Assembly (NCBI GenBank): GCA_030637065.1
Contig: DAOVVQ010000257.1
Span: forward strand, 1-5,583
Reading direction: 5' to 3'
Length of the DNA stretch: 5,583 bases
From: Planctomycetota bacterium
GTDB lineage: Bacteria; Planctomycetota; Phycisphaerae; Sedimentisphaerales; Anaerohalosphaeraceae
The notes beneath the pieces were generated by a model. The model did no database searches and was not told the origin of the DNA. It was given only the letters and a program-made list of their open reading frames with translations. The position numbers were made by a program, and so were the translations under genes. Numbering within the stretch: position 1 is the first letter of the stretch; each line of letters opens with the position of its first letter. Of this stretch, positions 1 through 5,583 are shown in pieces.

Positions 1-995
1 AGGGGAAGAAGGTCGATAAGCGCGTCAGCGTGGGATTGGCTCCGGGTTCTCGGCAAGTCTTGATGGCGCTGGCGCGAGAGGGCCTGCTCACGACGATGAT
101 CAGCGCCGGCGTACGGCTTCTCGAAAATGCGTGCGGTTTCTGCATCGGCAATTCACTGGCGCCGTCGACGAACGCTATCTCTCTGAGGACGTCAAACAGG
201 AATTTCGAGGGGCGTTCGGGGACGCAGAGCGCGCGCGTATTTCTTGTAAGTCCTGAAACAGCCGCCGTGGCCGCCCTCAATGGCTTGATAATAGATCCGC
301 GCAGCATTGATGGGGCGAAGGCGCCGCGTGTACGGCAGCCCAAAGCCTTTGAGGTGGACGATTCGATGTTCGTGTTTCCGGGGGAGAAGAGCGATGTGGA
401 GATCGTACGCGGTCCGAACATCGGCTCCGTGCCGGAAGGCGTACCGATGCCCGAGAGATTGAACGGGGTTGTCGCGATCAAAGTTGGCGACAAGATCACT
501 ACGGATCACATTATGCCGGCGGGGTCGCGGCTGAAGTTTCGGTCCAATATAGATGCATATTCACAGTACGCATTTGAGAGTGTGAATGTTGATGTCTCGA
601 AACGTGCGGCGAAGAACAGGGACGAAGGTCTGCAAAATGTGATTATTGCGGGTGCGTCTTATGGCCAGGGGTCCAGCCGTGAACATGCGGCGTTATGCCC
701 GATGTATCTGGGCGTGAAAGCCGTTGTGGCGAAATCGATCGAGCGGATACACCTTGCCAATCTCGTAAATTTTGGCATTATCCCGTTTCTTTTCGAGAAG
801 CAAGCCGACTATGAGAAGATCACCATGGGTGATCGCCTGCGAATTGAGGGTCTGTGTGCCGCCGTCGGCGAGGGCGGTGGCGTCCTCATAAACGACACAA
901 CGGGTGTAAAGTTTCGCGTAAAGCTCGACCTCTCGGAAAGACAGAGGAAGATTCTCCTTGCGGGGGGGCTGCTTGCCCTCACGGGGGCGAAGTAG
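1..995 (+). CDS. acn: Aconitate hydratase, C-terminal half (5' partial)
   Basis: Cytosolic [4Fe-4S] enzyme interconverting citrate and isocitrate via cis-aconitate in the TCA cycle. The reading frame is open from base 3 to the TAG at 993-995, giving about 330 visible residues, so the true start lies left of the window; the GTG at 30 is an internal codon, because conserved aconitase sequence (KKVDKRVSVGLAPGSRQV) runs across it. CGFC (Cys codons 132-134 and 141-143) supplies two of the three cluster ligands expected in this family. NRNFEGRSG follows, with the substrate-binding arginines. The C-terminal swivel domain begins near KVGDKITTDHIMPAG, and YGQGSSREHAA carries the catalytic Ser (672-674) and substrate-binding Arg (678-680). 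The third Cys ligand would be in the missing half. The sequence resembles the shorter bacterial type of roughly 640-660 residues rather than the 900-residue AcnA, but this is a judgement from memory. Homoaconitase or isopropylmalate isomerase is less likely, given the adjacent icd. Confidence 0.93.
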   Translation, partial: GKKVDKRVSVGLAPGSRQVLMALAREGLLTTMISAGVRLLENACGFCIGNSLAPSTNAISLRTSNRNFEGRSGTQSARVFLVSPETAAVAALNGLIIDPRSIDGAKAPRVRQPKAFEVDDSMFVFPGEKSDVEIVRGPNIGSVPEGVPMPERLNGVVAIKVGDKITTDHIMPAGSRLKFRSNIDAYSQYAFESVNVDVSKRAAKNRDEGLQNVIIAGASYGQGSSREHAALCPMYLGVKAVVAKSIERIHLANLVNFGIIPFLFEKQADYEKITMGDRLRIEGLCAAVGEGGGVLINDTTGVKFRVKLDLSERQRKILLAGGLLALTGAK

Positions 996-1038
996 AGATT
1001 GCTACTGAGAGGAACCTGCGTTGGGAGGGAATTAGATT

Positions 1039-2310
1039 ATGAGTGACAACAAAGTGAAGCGGCCGGAAGACGGCGACAAGATAACCATGGGCCCCGACGG
1101 TCGGCTTATCGTGTCGGACACTCCTATCATTCCCTATATAGAGGGTGACGGGACGGGTCCGGACATTATGCGAGCAGCCATGAACGTGTGGAACGCTGCC
1201 GTGAGTGTTGCCTACCGTGGTACTCGCCGGATTTCGTGGATGGAAGTATTTGCCGGGGAGAAGGCGAACGCGGTTTATGGCAACGGAACATGGCTGCCGG
1301 CGGAGACCGTTGATCTTATCAGGGAGCACATGGTTGCGATTAAGGGTCCGTTGACCACGCCGGTCGGAGGCGGCATTCGTTCTCTGAATGTCGCTTTACG
1401 TCAGAAGCTGGATCTCTACGTGTGTTTACGGCCCGTTCGCTGGTTCGAGGGTGTGCCCTCGCCGGTCAAGCGGCCGGACCTGACCAATATGGTGGTTTTT
1501 CGGGAGAACACCGAGGATATCTACGCGGGGGTTGAGTGGGAGGCGGACAGCGCTGATGCGCGTCGCATGATTGATTTCATGACGAAAGAGATGGATGTCA
1601 GGTCGATACGTTTTACGGAAACATGCGGCATTGGTGTTAAGCCGGTGTCGAAGGAGGGTTCGCAACGCCTTATACGCGCCGCCATCCGCTATGCCGTGAG
1701 CAATGGCCTTCCGAGTGTGACGCTGGTCCACAAGGGAAACATCATTAAGTTCACCGAAGGAGCATTTAAAGCATGGGGGTACCAGCTTGTTCGGGAAGAA
1801 ATGAGCGATGTGGCAGTTGTGGCCGAAGATTGTGACTGGAATCCGCCGGCGGGAAAGGTGCTTGTCAAGGACGTCATTGCCGATGCCTTCCTGCAGCAGA
1901 TACTCACGCGGCCGGCCGAGTACTCGGTTATCGCTACGCTGAACCTTAATGGCGACTACATCTCGGACGCGCTTGCTGCTTGTGTAGGCGGAATTGGTAT
2001 TGCGCCTGGCGGAAACATCAACTACGAGACGGGCACGTCGGTTTTCGAGGCCACGCACGGGACGGCTCCGAAATATGCCGGCCAGGACAAAGTGAATCCG
2101 GGATCCTTGATCCTTTCCGGCGAGATGATGCTGCGATACATGGGCTGGCTGGAAGCCGCTGACCTGATTGTCGACGGCATGAATGCTGTGATTGGCGACA
2201 GGGTCGTAACCTACGACTTTGCCAGGCTCATGGAGGGTGCGACAGAGGTGAAATGCAGCGAGTTTGGCGAGGCGGTTGTGGCTTGCATAAAAAAAGACGG
2301 AAATAAGTAA
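1039..2310 (+). CDS. icd: Isocitrate dehydrogenase (NADP+)
   Basis: Oxidatively decarboxylates isocitrate to 2-oxoglutarate, producing NADPH; cytosolic homodimer in the TCA cycle. Complete at 423 residues, close to E. coli Icd (416). Active-site residues are all present: Ser115, Asn117, Arg121, Arg131 and Arg155 for isocitrate, Tyr162 and Lys232 for catalysis, and Asp282, Asp306 and Asp310 for the divalent metal (E. coli 113, 115, 119, 129, 153, 160, 230, 283, 307, 311). NADP preference is indicated by Lys345-Tyr346 in HGTAPKYAGQD and by Tyr392 and Arg396 in TYDFAR, the positions contacting the 2'-phosphate in the E. coli enzyme. Ser115 matches the site phosphorylated by AceK in enterics; no aceK is in view. 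The ATG start has GGAGG at 1024-1028, ten bases upstream. The gene follows acn by 43 bases without a visible terminator, so the two are probably one transcript. No frameshift or missing motif is seen. Confidence 0.97.
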   Translation: MSDNKVKRPEDGDKITMGPDGRLIVSDTPIIPYIEGDGTGPDIMRAAMNVWNAAVSVAYRGTRRISWMEVFAGEKANAVYGNGTWLPAETVDLIREHMVAIKGPLTTPVGGGIRSLNVALRQKLDLYVCLRPVRWFEGVPSPVKRPDLTNMVVFRENTEDIYAGVEWEADSADARRMIDFMTKEMDVRSIRFTETCGIGVKPVSKEGSQRLIRAAIRYAVSNGLPSVTLVHKGNIIKFTEGAFKAWGYQLVREEMSDVAVVAEDCDWNPPAGKVLVKDVIADAFLQQILTRPAEYSVIATLNLNGDYISDALAACVGGIGIAPGGNINYETGTSVFEATHGTAPKYAGQDKVNPGSLILSGEMMLRYMGWLEAADLIVDGMNAVIGDRVVTYDFARLMEGATEVKCSEFGEAVVACIKKDGNK

Positions 2311-2439
2311 AAAAGAGGGTTGACTAAGCGCCTGATTTTGGTAGGTTTTCGCGGACTGGCAGTACTCAGCTATCGTAGGACTGGCCTGCGAAGATAAGGA
2401 AAACAGCACGGAGACTCTCCTGAGGCGGACTAGGATGGG

Positions 2440-2474
2440 TGCTAAGCAGGGGGGGCGCTTGGTGTTGTTTTTTT
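2440..2474 (+). terminator. Candidate weak intrinsic terminator after icd
   Basis: CTAAGC (2442-2447) can pair with GCTTGG (2457-2462), including one G-T pair and extendable by two further wobble pairs, around a nine-base G-rich loop. After the stem come TGTTG and a run of seven T (2468-2474). Its position, about 130 bases after the icd stop and before the tRNA, suits the end of the acn-icd transcript. The stem is short and wobble-containing, so it may be inefficient or fortuitous. Confidence 0.35.
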
Positions 2475-2482
2475 GCCGTTAT

Positions 2483-2508
2483 ACGTTCGGGCTGACGTGC
2501 GCGAACGT
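2483..2508. repeat. 7-bp inverted repeat upstream of tRNA-Thr
   Basis: ACGTTCG (2483-2489) and CGAACGT (2502-2508) are perfect inverted copies separated by 12 bases, and the outward extension adds a T-G and an A-T pair. The repeat ends 23 bases before the mature tRNA. It could be an operator-like site, a hairpin in the tRNA leader, or chance. No convincing promoter elements were found beside it apart from a weak TATACG at 2480-2485. Confidence 0.3.
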
Positions 2509-2531
2509 GTTCGGGAAGGCGGGAAAAACAG

Positions 2532-2607
2532 GCCCATGTAGCTCAGTTGGTAGAGCACATCCTTGGTAAGGATGAGGTCAGCGGTTCGATCCCGCTCATG
2601 GGCTCCA
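2532..2607 (+). tRNA. tRNA-Thr (anticodon GGT)
   Basis: A 76-base canonical cloverleaf. The acceptor arms GCCCATG (2532-2538) and CATGGGC (2597-2603) pair perfectly; the D-arm is GCTC/GAGC; the anticodon stem CATCC/GGATG (2558-2562, 2570-2574) encloses TTGGTAA, with anticodon GGT at 2565-2567 reading ACC and ACT; the T-arm AGCGG/CCGCT encloses TTCGATC. The discriminator is T (2604), and CCA is encoded at 2605-2607. G1-C72 and C2-G71, which are threonine identity pairs in E. coli, are present. It lies on the same strand as icd, 221 bases downstream, and converges with the transporter operon. No T-rich terminator hairpin is visible just after it. Confidence 0.97.
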
Positions 2608-2703
2608 GTCTTTGCGCATGGCGGTGCCGGAGCGGATGTAGGCTAGCGGGCGGAAGTCGGCAAGCCATTGAATTATAGAGAGTATTGGAGAAAACGTCCT
2701 GTC

Positions 2704-4215
2704 CTATGCTGTTTGAGAATCATCCTTTATAAATAGTCCCAGCAAGGGCTTCAAGAGGGTCAGAGCCGTAATAATCAGAATTGTTAAGGTGATCGGGCGT
2801 TGCCAGATAAAGGAAATGGAGCCGTCGCTAATGACCAGTGCCCGTCGGAGATTATCTTCCATCATTGCGCCAAGGATAAAACCCAACAGCATTGGGGCCA
2901 TCGGAAAACCGAGCAAACGCAGAACTAAGGCAATACTGGCGATAAAGACCATAATGAAGATGTCAACGGTATTAAATGACACCAGATAGACGCCAATCAT
3001 TGAAAAGAAAAGGATCATCGGTATCAGAAACTGACGCGGCACAGCCAGCACCCGGGCAATATACGGAATTAAAGGCAGGTTAAGAACCAAGAGAACAATA
3101 TTGCCTATATACATGGAAATAATAACCGACCAGAATACTTCCGGTCGCTCGACAAACAAACGGGGACCGGGCTGAATGCCATACGAGATGAGGGCTCCGA
3201 GTATCACGGCTGTCGTCCCGGAACCAGGAATGCCAAGCGTCAGAAGCGGGACAAATGAACCGGAAGACGCCGCATTATTCGCAGTCTCCGGCGCAGCTAA
3301 CCCAATCAGGCTGCCTTTGCCGAACTTGAGTTTTTCTTTGGCGCTGGCAAGGCTGCGCTCCATACCATATGCCAGGAACGAGGCGATGGTTGCTCCGGCT
3401 CCCGGCAGAACTCCGACAAAGAATCCAAGCACGGATGAACGTGCAATAGTCGGGGCGATCTGTTTAAATTCCTCACGCGTTACTTTCAGGCTGCCAATGT
3501 GTGTCGTGTTGACAGCATCAGCATTTTCCGCTCCCTTTGGCTTTTTGAGAACGGACATCATCGCTTCAGACAAAGCAAACGTTGCCATCGCTAACAATAA
3601 AAAACTCAAGCCGTCGATCAGATCCATACGTCCGAATGTATAGCGTTGCACGCCTGCCGATTGACTGGTGCCGATCGTTGAAAGCATCAGGCCTAAGATG
3701 GTCATCATAACAGCCATGAGAAACTTGCCTTTACTGGCAAAGGCCGCTACTGACGTCAGTCCCAAAACCATCAGGGCAAAGTAATCGGCAGATTGGAAAC
3801 TCAGGGATACTTTTGCCAGGGCCGGAGCGGCAAACAGCAAAAAAATTGCCGCAATGGTTCCACCACTAAACGAACAATAGGCGGCTACCGCCAGTGCTTT
3901 GCCGGGATACCCTTTTTGGGCGAGCGGATACCCGTCAATCGCTGTAGCCACGGTTCCGGCTATTCCGGGAGCATTGAGAAGGATCGACGAGGTAGAGCCG
4001 CCAAATACCGCCCCATAATAGACGCCTGCCATAAGAATCAGACCGGAAGCCGGATCCAAGCCATAGGTGATCGGAATCATGAGGGTGATCGCCGAGATCG
4101 GGCCAAGTCCCGGCAGCATTCCGATAATGGTGCCGGCAAAAACCCCGACAAAGACCAGAAGTATATTGATCGGTATTAATGCCGTGCTAAGACCGGTAAG
4201 GATGCCTTCAAGCAC
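2704..4215 (-). CDS. tctA: Tripartite tricarboxylate transporter, large membrane subunit TctA
   Basis: Inner-membrane translocation subunit of a TTT-family secondary transporter; with TctB it takes a carboxylate delivered by periplasmic TctC and imports it using an ion gradient. Complete at 503 residues, the usual family length, with about a dozen hydrophobic segments. Two half-repeats are visible: the N-terminal signature Gly24, Gly28, Gly32, Pro35-Gly36-Leu-Gly38 recurs as Gly264, Gly268, Pro271-Gly272-Ala-Gly274, and the conserved FGGSTSSILLNAPG (71-84) has its counterpart around NNAASSGSF and IPGSGTTAV (313-336). A hydrophilic loop (about 224-255) separates the halves, and the C-terminus is short and polar. 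The start is GTG at 4215, supported by AGGGGAG ten bases upstream and by the spacing: the tctB stop ends one base before it, implying coupled translation. It is the last gene of the visible operon, and no clear terminator follows its TAG. The substrate cannot be read from this subunit. Confidence 0.96.
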   Translation of the reverse strand: MLEGILTGLSTALIPINILLVFVGVFAGTIIGMLPGLGPISAITLMIPITYGLDPASGLILMAGVYYGAVFGGSTSSILLNAPGIAGTVATAIDGYPLAQKGYPGKALAVAAYCSFSGGTIAAIFLLFAAPALAKVSLSFQSADYFALMVLGLTSVAAFASKGKFLMAVMMTILGLMLSTIGTSQSAGVQRYTFGRMDLIDGLSFLLLAMATFALSEAMMSVLKKPKGAENADAVNTTHIGSLKVTREEFKQIAPTIARSSVLGFFVGVLPGAGATIASFLAYGMERSLASAKEKLKFGKGSLIGLAAPETANNAASSGSFVPLLTLGIPGSGTTAVILGALISYGIQPGPRLFVERPEVFWSVIISMYIGNIVLLVLNLPLIPYIARVLAVPRQFLIPMILFFSMIGVYLVSFNTVDIFIMVFIASIALVLRLLGFPMAPMLLGFILGAMMEDNLRRALVISDGSISFIWQRPITLTILIITALTLLKPLLGLFIKDDSQTA

Positions 4216-4216
4216 G

Positions 4217-4699
4217 CTAGAATAACTCCCCTAGGAAAAAGTATAGGCTGCCGGGATCGAGATACACGCCGAGTACTTTGGATATCAGCAGCCAGAAAAC
4301 GATCACCACCGGAACTGAAGCCAGAAGCAACACCTTTACCCGTCGTTCCCCCAGTACCCGGAAACTGCCAATCAAAAAAAGAATCGTTGACAGAACAAAG
4401 CCAATCCACCGGATAGTCATGCCGTAGAACACCATCAACAAAGCCAATAGACAGACTAGCTTCCAATTAAGACCACGGAACGCCGCACTCATTTTCTGGC
4501 TGTCGTCAGTTTTTGCCGAAGGCAATACCAGAATAAGGAGAGCAATCACAGTGCCTAAAACAGCAAGCGCAAACGGCAGTGTCCGTGCCGTAAACACCTC
4601 ATCGATCCCCACAAAGGTCAGAGGAATGTCAAAGGCTAACACGCCATACGCAATTGACAACACCAGAAAAAACGATGCTCCAACTTTGTCTTTACTCAT
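4217..4699 (-). CDS. tctB: Tripartite tricarboxylate transporter, small membrane subunit TctB
   Basis: Small inner-membrane partner of TctA, needed for TTT transport though its exact role is poorly understood. From the ATG at 4699 it has 160 residues, typical for the family, starting MSKDKVGA just before the first hydrophobic segment (about 7-24). Further segments lie at about 40-60, 80-95, 98-113 and 121-142. Family-like features are TARTLPFALAVLG before the second segment (the usual Pro after a small/Arg pair) and GFVLSTILFLIGSFRVLGER in the second half. The start is uncertain: a GTG at 4738 in the same frame would add 13 residues and has AGGGG (4744-4748) five bases upstream, whereas the ATG has no clear Shine-Dalgarno. 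I chose the ATG because the extra residues are unlike a usual TctB N-terminus. The end of the gene carries the tctA ribosome-binding site, and its TAG lies one base before tctA. Confidence 0.9.
   Translation of the reverse strand: MSKDKVGASFFLVLSIAYGVLAFDIPLTFVGIDEVFTARTLPFALAVLGTVIALLILVLPSAKTDDSQKMSAAFRGLNWKLVCLLALLMVFYGMTIRWIGFVLSTILFLIGSFRVLGERRVKVLLLASVPVVIVFWLLISKVLGVYLDPGSLYFFLGELF
4226..4232 (-). promoter_or_regulatory. tctA Shine-Dalgarno inside tctB
   Basis: On the - strand AGGGGAG lies ten bases before the GTG of tctA and within the last codons of tctB. It fixes the otherwise weak GTG start and suggests that ribosomes finishing tctB re-initiate on tctA. Confidence 0.65.
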
Positions 4700-4722
4700 T
4701 TTCGTATGGATTATTCGAAAGG

Positions 4723-4828
4723 TTGTCCACGAAGACACAAAATCCCCTGTTGACTACCCTTGCGAAGGTTTCGAACCTTCGCAAGGGTAGTTATGTAATC
4801 TCTCAGATGCTCAGTTTCTTCGTGGCAA
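4723..4828. repeat. Imperfect outer inverted repeat in the tctC-tctB spacer
   Basis: CCACGAAGA (4727-4735) is the exact inverted copy of TCTTCGTGG (4817-4825). Allowing one bulged base outward and one mismatch inward, about 14 pairs form between 4723-4738 and 4814-4828. Its midpoint, near 4776, almost coincides with that of the strong palindrome inside it (4772). In the operon mRNA this could form a closed outer stem, with the alternative GTG start of tctB lying in its 3' arm. It may instead be the ends of a small inserted repeat element, or chance. Confidence 0.4.
4753..4791. repeat. Perfect 18-bp inverted repeat between tctC and tctB
   Basis: ACTACCCTTGCGAAGGTT (4753-4770) and its exact reverse complement (4774-4791) are separated by only TCG. 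In RNA this folds as a very stable hairpin with about 17 pairs and a five-base loop. Neither strand has a T-run after it (the - strand continues CAACAGGGGATTTTG), so it is not a standard intrinsic terminator. Its position just after the binding-protein gene is where transporter operons often carry a stem that protects the upstream message from 3' decay, giving more binding protein than membrane subunit. A dispersed genomic palindrome (REP-like) is the alternative. Confidence 0.9.
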
Positions 4829-4838
4829 GGCTGATGGA

Positions 4839-5583
4839 CTATTCAAGAAATCCCAGTTCGCGCATCAGATCACCGATGACTTTTTCCTGCCCTTCAAGGA
4901 AACTGTAGAACTCTTTGCCCGGCTTATAGAGATTAACCCAGCCATTGCGGGCGCGTACGGTTTCCCACTCAGGAGTATCATACATTTTCTTCAGTAAATC
5001 GGCAAAGGCCTGCGCTTCTGCATCAGGCAGCCCCGGTGCGCCGAAAAAACCTCGCCAGTTGGCAAAGGTCGCGTCGTAGCCGAGTTCCTTCAAGGTCGGG
5101 ATGTCAGGCGCGTCGGCCACTCTTTCATCAGCCGTAATCGCCAGGATTCGGACCGTCCCGGCTTTAGACAATCCTAGCGCTTCACCAAAACCGGTTGAAA
5201 GAACTTGAGTTTCTCCGGACAGCAAACCCGCCATTGCTTTCCCACCGGCATCATACGGAACATAGCGGACTTCTTTGGGATCTCCTCCGGCTTTTTGAAA
5301 GGCCATCGCTGGCACAAGATGATCCATGCTGCCACGGACTGATCCGCCGGCAACCTTGATGCTTTTGGGATCGGCAAGGAAGGCATCGACAACCTGTTTC
5401 CAGTCTTTGAACTTTGAATCCGCAGCCACGACAAACGCGCCGTAATCGGCAATAATCGCGGCAACCGGGACTAAATCGCGAAAGGACTGTGGAAACACCT
5501 TGGTCAACGATCGAATGACAATAGGTGTTGAGTTGACCATCAGCGTGTCTTGCTGACGTTTGGCCGTCTCGATCATATAGGCG
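4839..5583 (-). CDS. tctC: Tripartite tricarboxylate transporter, substrate-binding protein TctC (5' partial)
   Basis: Periplasmic binding protein (Bug/TctC family) that captures the carboxylate and hands it to TctA/TctB. The frame is open through the right edge (codons for Ala-Tyr precede the Met at 5576), so that ATG is internal, and the signal peptide and first ligand loop lie outside. About 247 residues are visible of a usual 310-330. Counting that Met as 1, recognisable family blocks are the second ligand loop GGSVRGSMDH (77-86), VRYVPYDAGGKAMAGLLSGE (103-122), LAITADERVADAPDIPTLKE (145-164) and the Trp-x-Gly-Phe-Phe-Gly-Ala-Pro segment (174-181) that opens the C-terminal helical part. 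It ends in TAG at 4839-4841. It is the first visible gene of the operon; its promoter is outside the window. Ligand specificity cannot be read: citrate fits the acn-icd neighbourhood, but Bug proteins bind many organic acids. Confidence 0.94.
   Translation of the reverse strand, partial: AYMIETAKRQQDTLMVNSTPIVIRSLTKVFPQSFRDLVPVAAIIADYGAFVVAADSKFKDWKQVVDAFLADPKSIKVAGGSVRGSMDHLVPAMAFQKAGGDPKEVRYVPYDAGGKAMAGLLSGETQVLSTGFGEALGLSKAGTVRILAITADERVADAPDIPTLKELGYDATFANWRGFFGAPGLPDAEAQAFADLLKKMYDTPEWETVRARNGWVNLYKPGKEFYSFLEGQEKVIGDLMRELGFLE

Noticed and set aside
1426..2409. Long open frame (327 codons) on the - strand across icd
   Set aside because: It lies antisense to a fully conserved icd with every catalytic residue in place; its translation resembles no family I recognise. 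It is a shadow of icd codon use.
2410..2420. GGAGACTCTCC mini-palindrome in the icd-tRNA spacer
   Set aside because: Only four pairs around a three-base loop; expected by chance in a spacer of this size.
2435..2569. Small + strand open frame (ATG at 2435, 44 residues, GAGG nearby)
   Set aside because: It crosses the candidate terminator, runs into the mature tRNA and stops in the anticodon loop, so it is incompatible with the tRNA gene. No recognisable protein.
2532..2703. tRNA-Thr 3' end as an attachment site of an integrated island
   Set aside because: No integrase, no repeat of the tRNA 3' end elsewhere in the window, and no clear composition break; the adjacent genes are an ordinary transporter operon.
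3793..4179. Open frame on the + strand inside tctA (128 codons)
   Set aside because: Antisense to the conserved TctA signature region; composition follows the complementary gene and no family is recognisable.
4700..4745. Separate promoter for tctB in the spacer
   Set aside because: An AATAAT-like sequence exists on the - strand, but no -35 element lies at suitable spacing.
4753..4791. Palindrome as a rho-independent terminator of tctC
   Set aside because: Strong stem but no uridine tract directly after it on either strand, and tctB/tctA continue downstream in the same orientation.
4551..4908. Two overlapping + strand frames across tctB, the palindrome and tctC
   Set aside because: They translate through the palindrome and antisense to two conserved genes; no domain and no good ribosome-binding site.

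Overview
The window reads as ordinary chromosome from a Gram-negative bacterium. The support is a periplasmic-binding-protein-dependent tripartite tricarboxylate transporter (TTT), which needs an outer compartment, together with a bacterial-type NADP isocitrate dehydrogenase and an aconitase. I cannot resolve the phylum from sequence alone. GC content varies along the window (about 40 to 62% in lines I counted by hand), with no clean break that would prove a recently transferred block.

Layout. From the left edge to 2310, on the + strand, lie the C-terminal half of an aconitate hydratase (5' end outside the window) and, 43 bases later, a complete isocitrate dehydrogenase, icd. These catalyse successive TCA steps, citrate to isocitrate to 2-oxoglutarate, and look co-transcribed. 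A 221-base spacer (2311-2531) follows, holding a weak terminator-like hairpin with a T-run. A complete tRNA-Thr(GGT) with encoded CCA lies at 2532-2607. The 96 bases at 2608-2703 separate it from the convergent operon; I see no gene or convincing terminator there.

From 2704 to the right edge, on the - strand, is a TTT operon in transcription order tctC (binding protein, N-terminus cut by the window edge), tctB (small membrane subunit) and tctA (large membrane subunit). tctB and tctA are separated by one base, with the tctA Shine-Dalgarno inside the end of tctB. tctC and tctB are separated by about 100-140 bases that contain a perfect 18-bp inverted repeat, itself enclosed by a weaker, nearly concentric inverted repeat.

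How they fit: a transporter family whose founding substrate is citrate sits next to the two enzymes that would start oxidising citrate. This is a plausible functional neighbourhood, but TTT binding proteins take many carboxylates, so the substrate is an inference. I found no previously undescribed system. The most notable unexplained structure is the nested palindrome between tctC and tctB.
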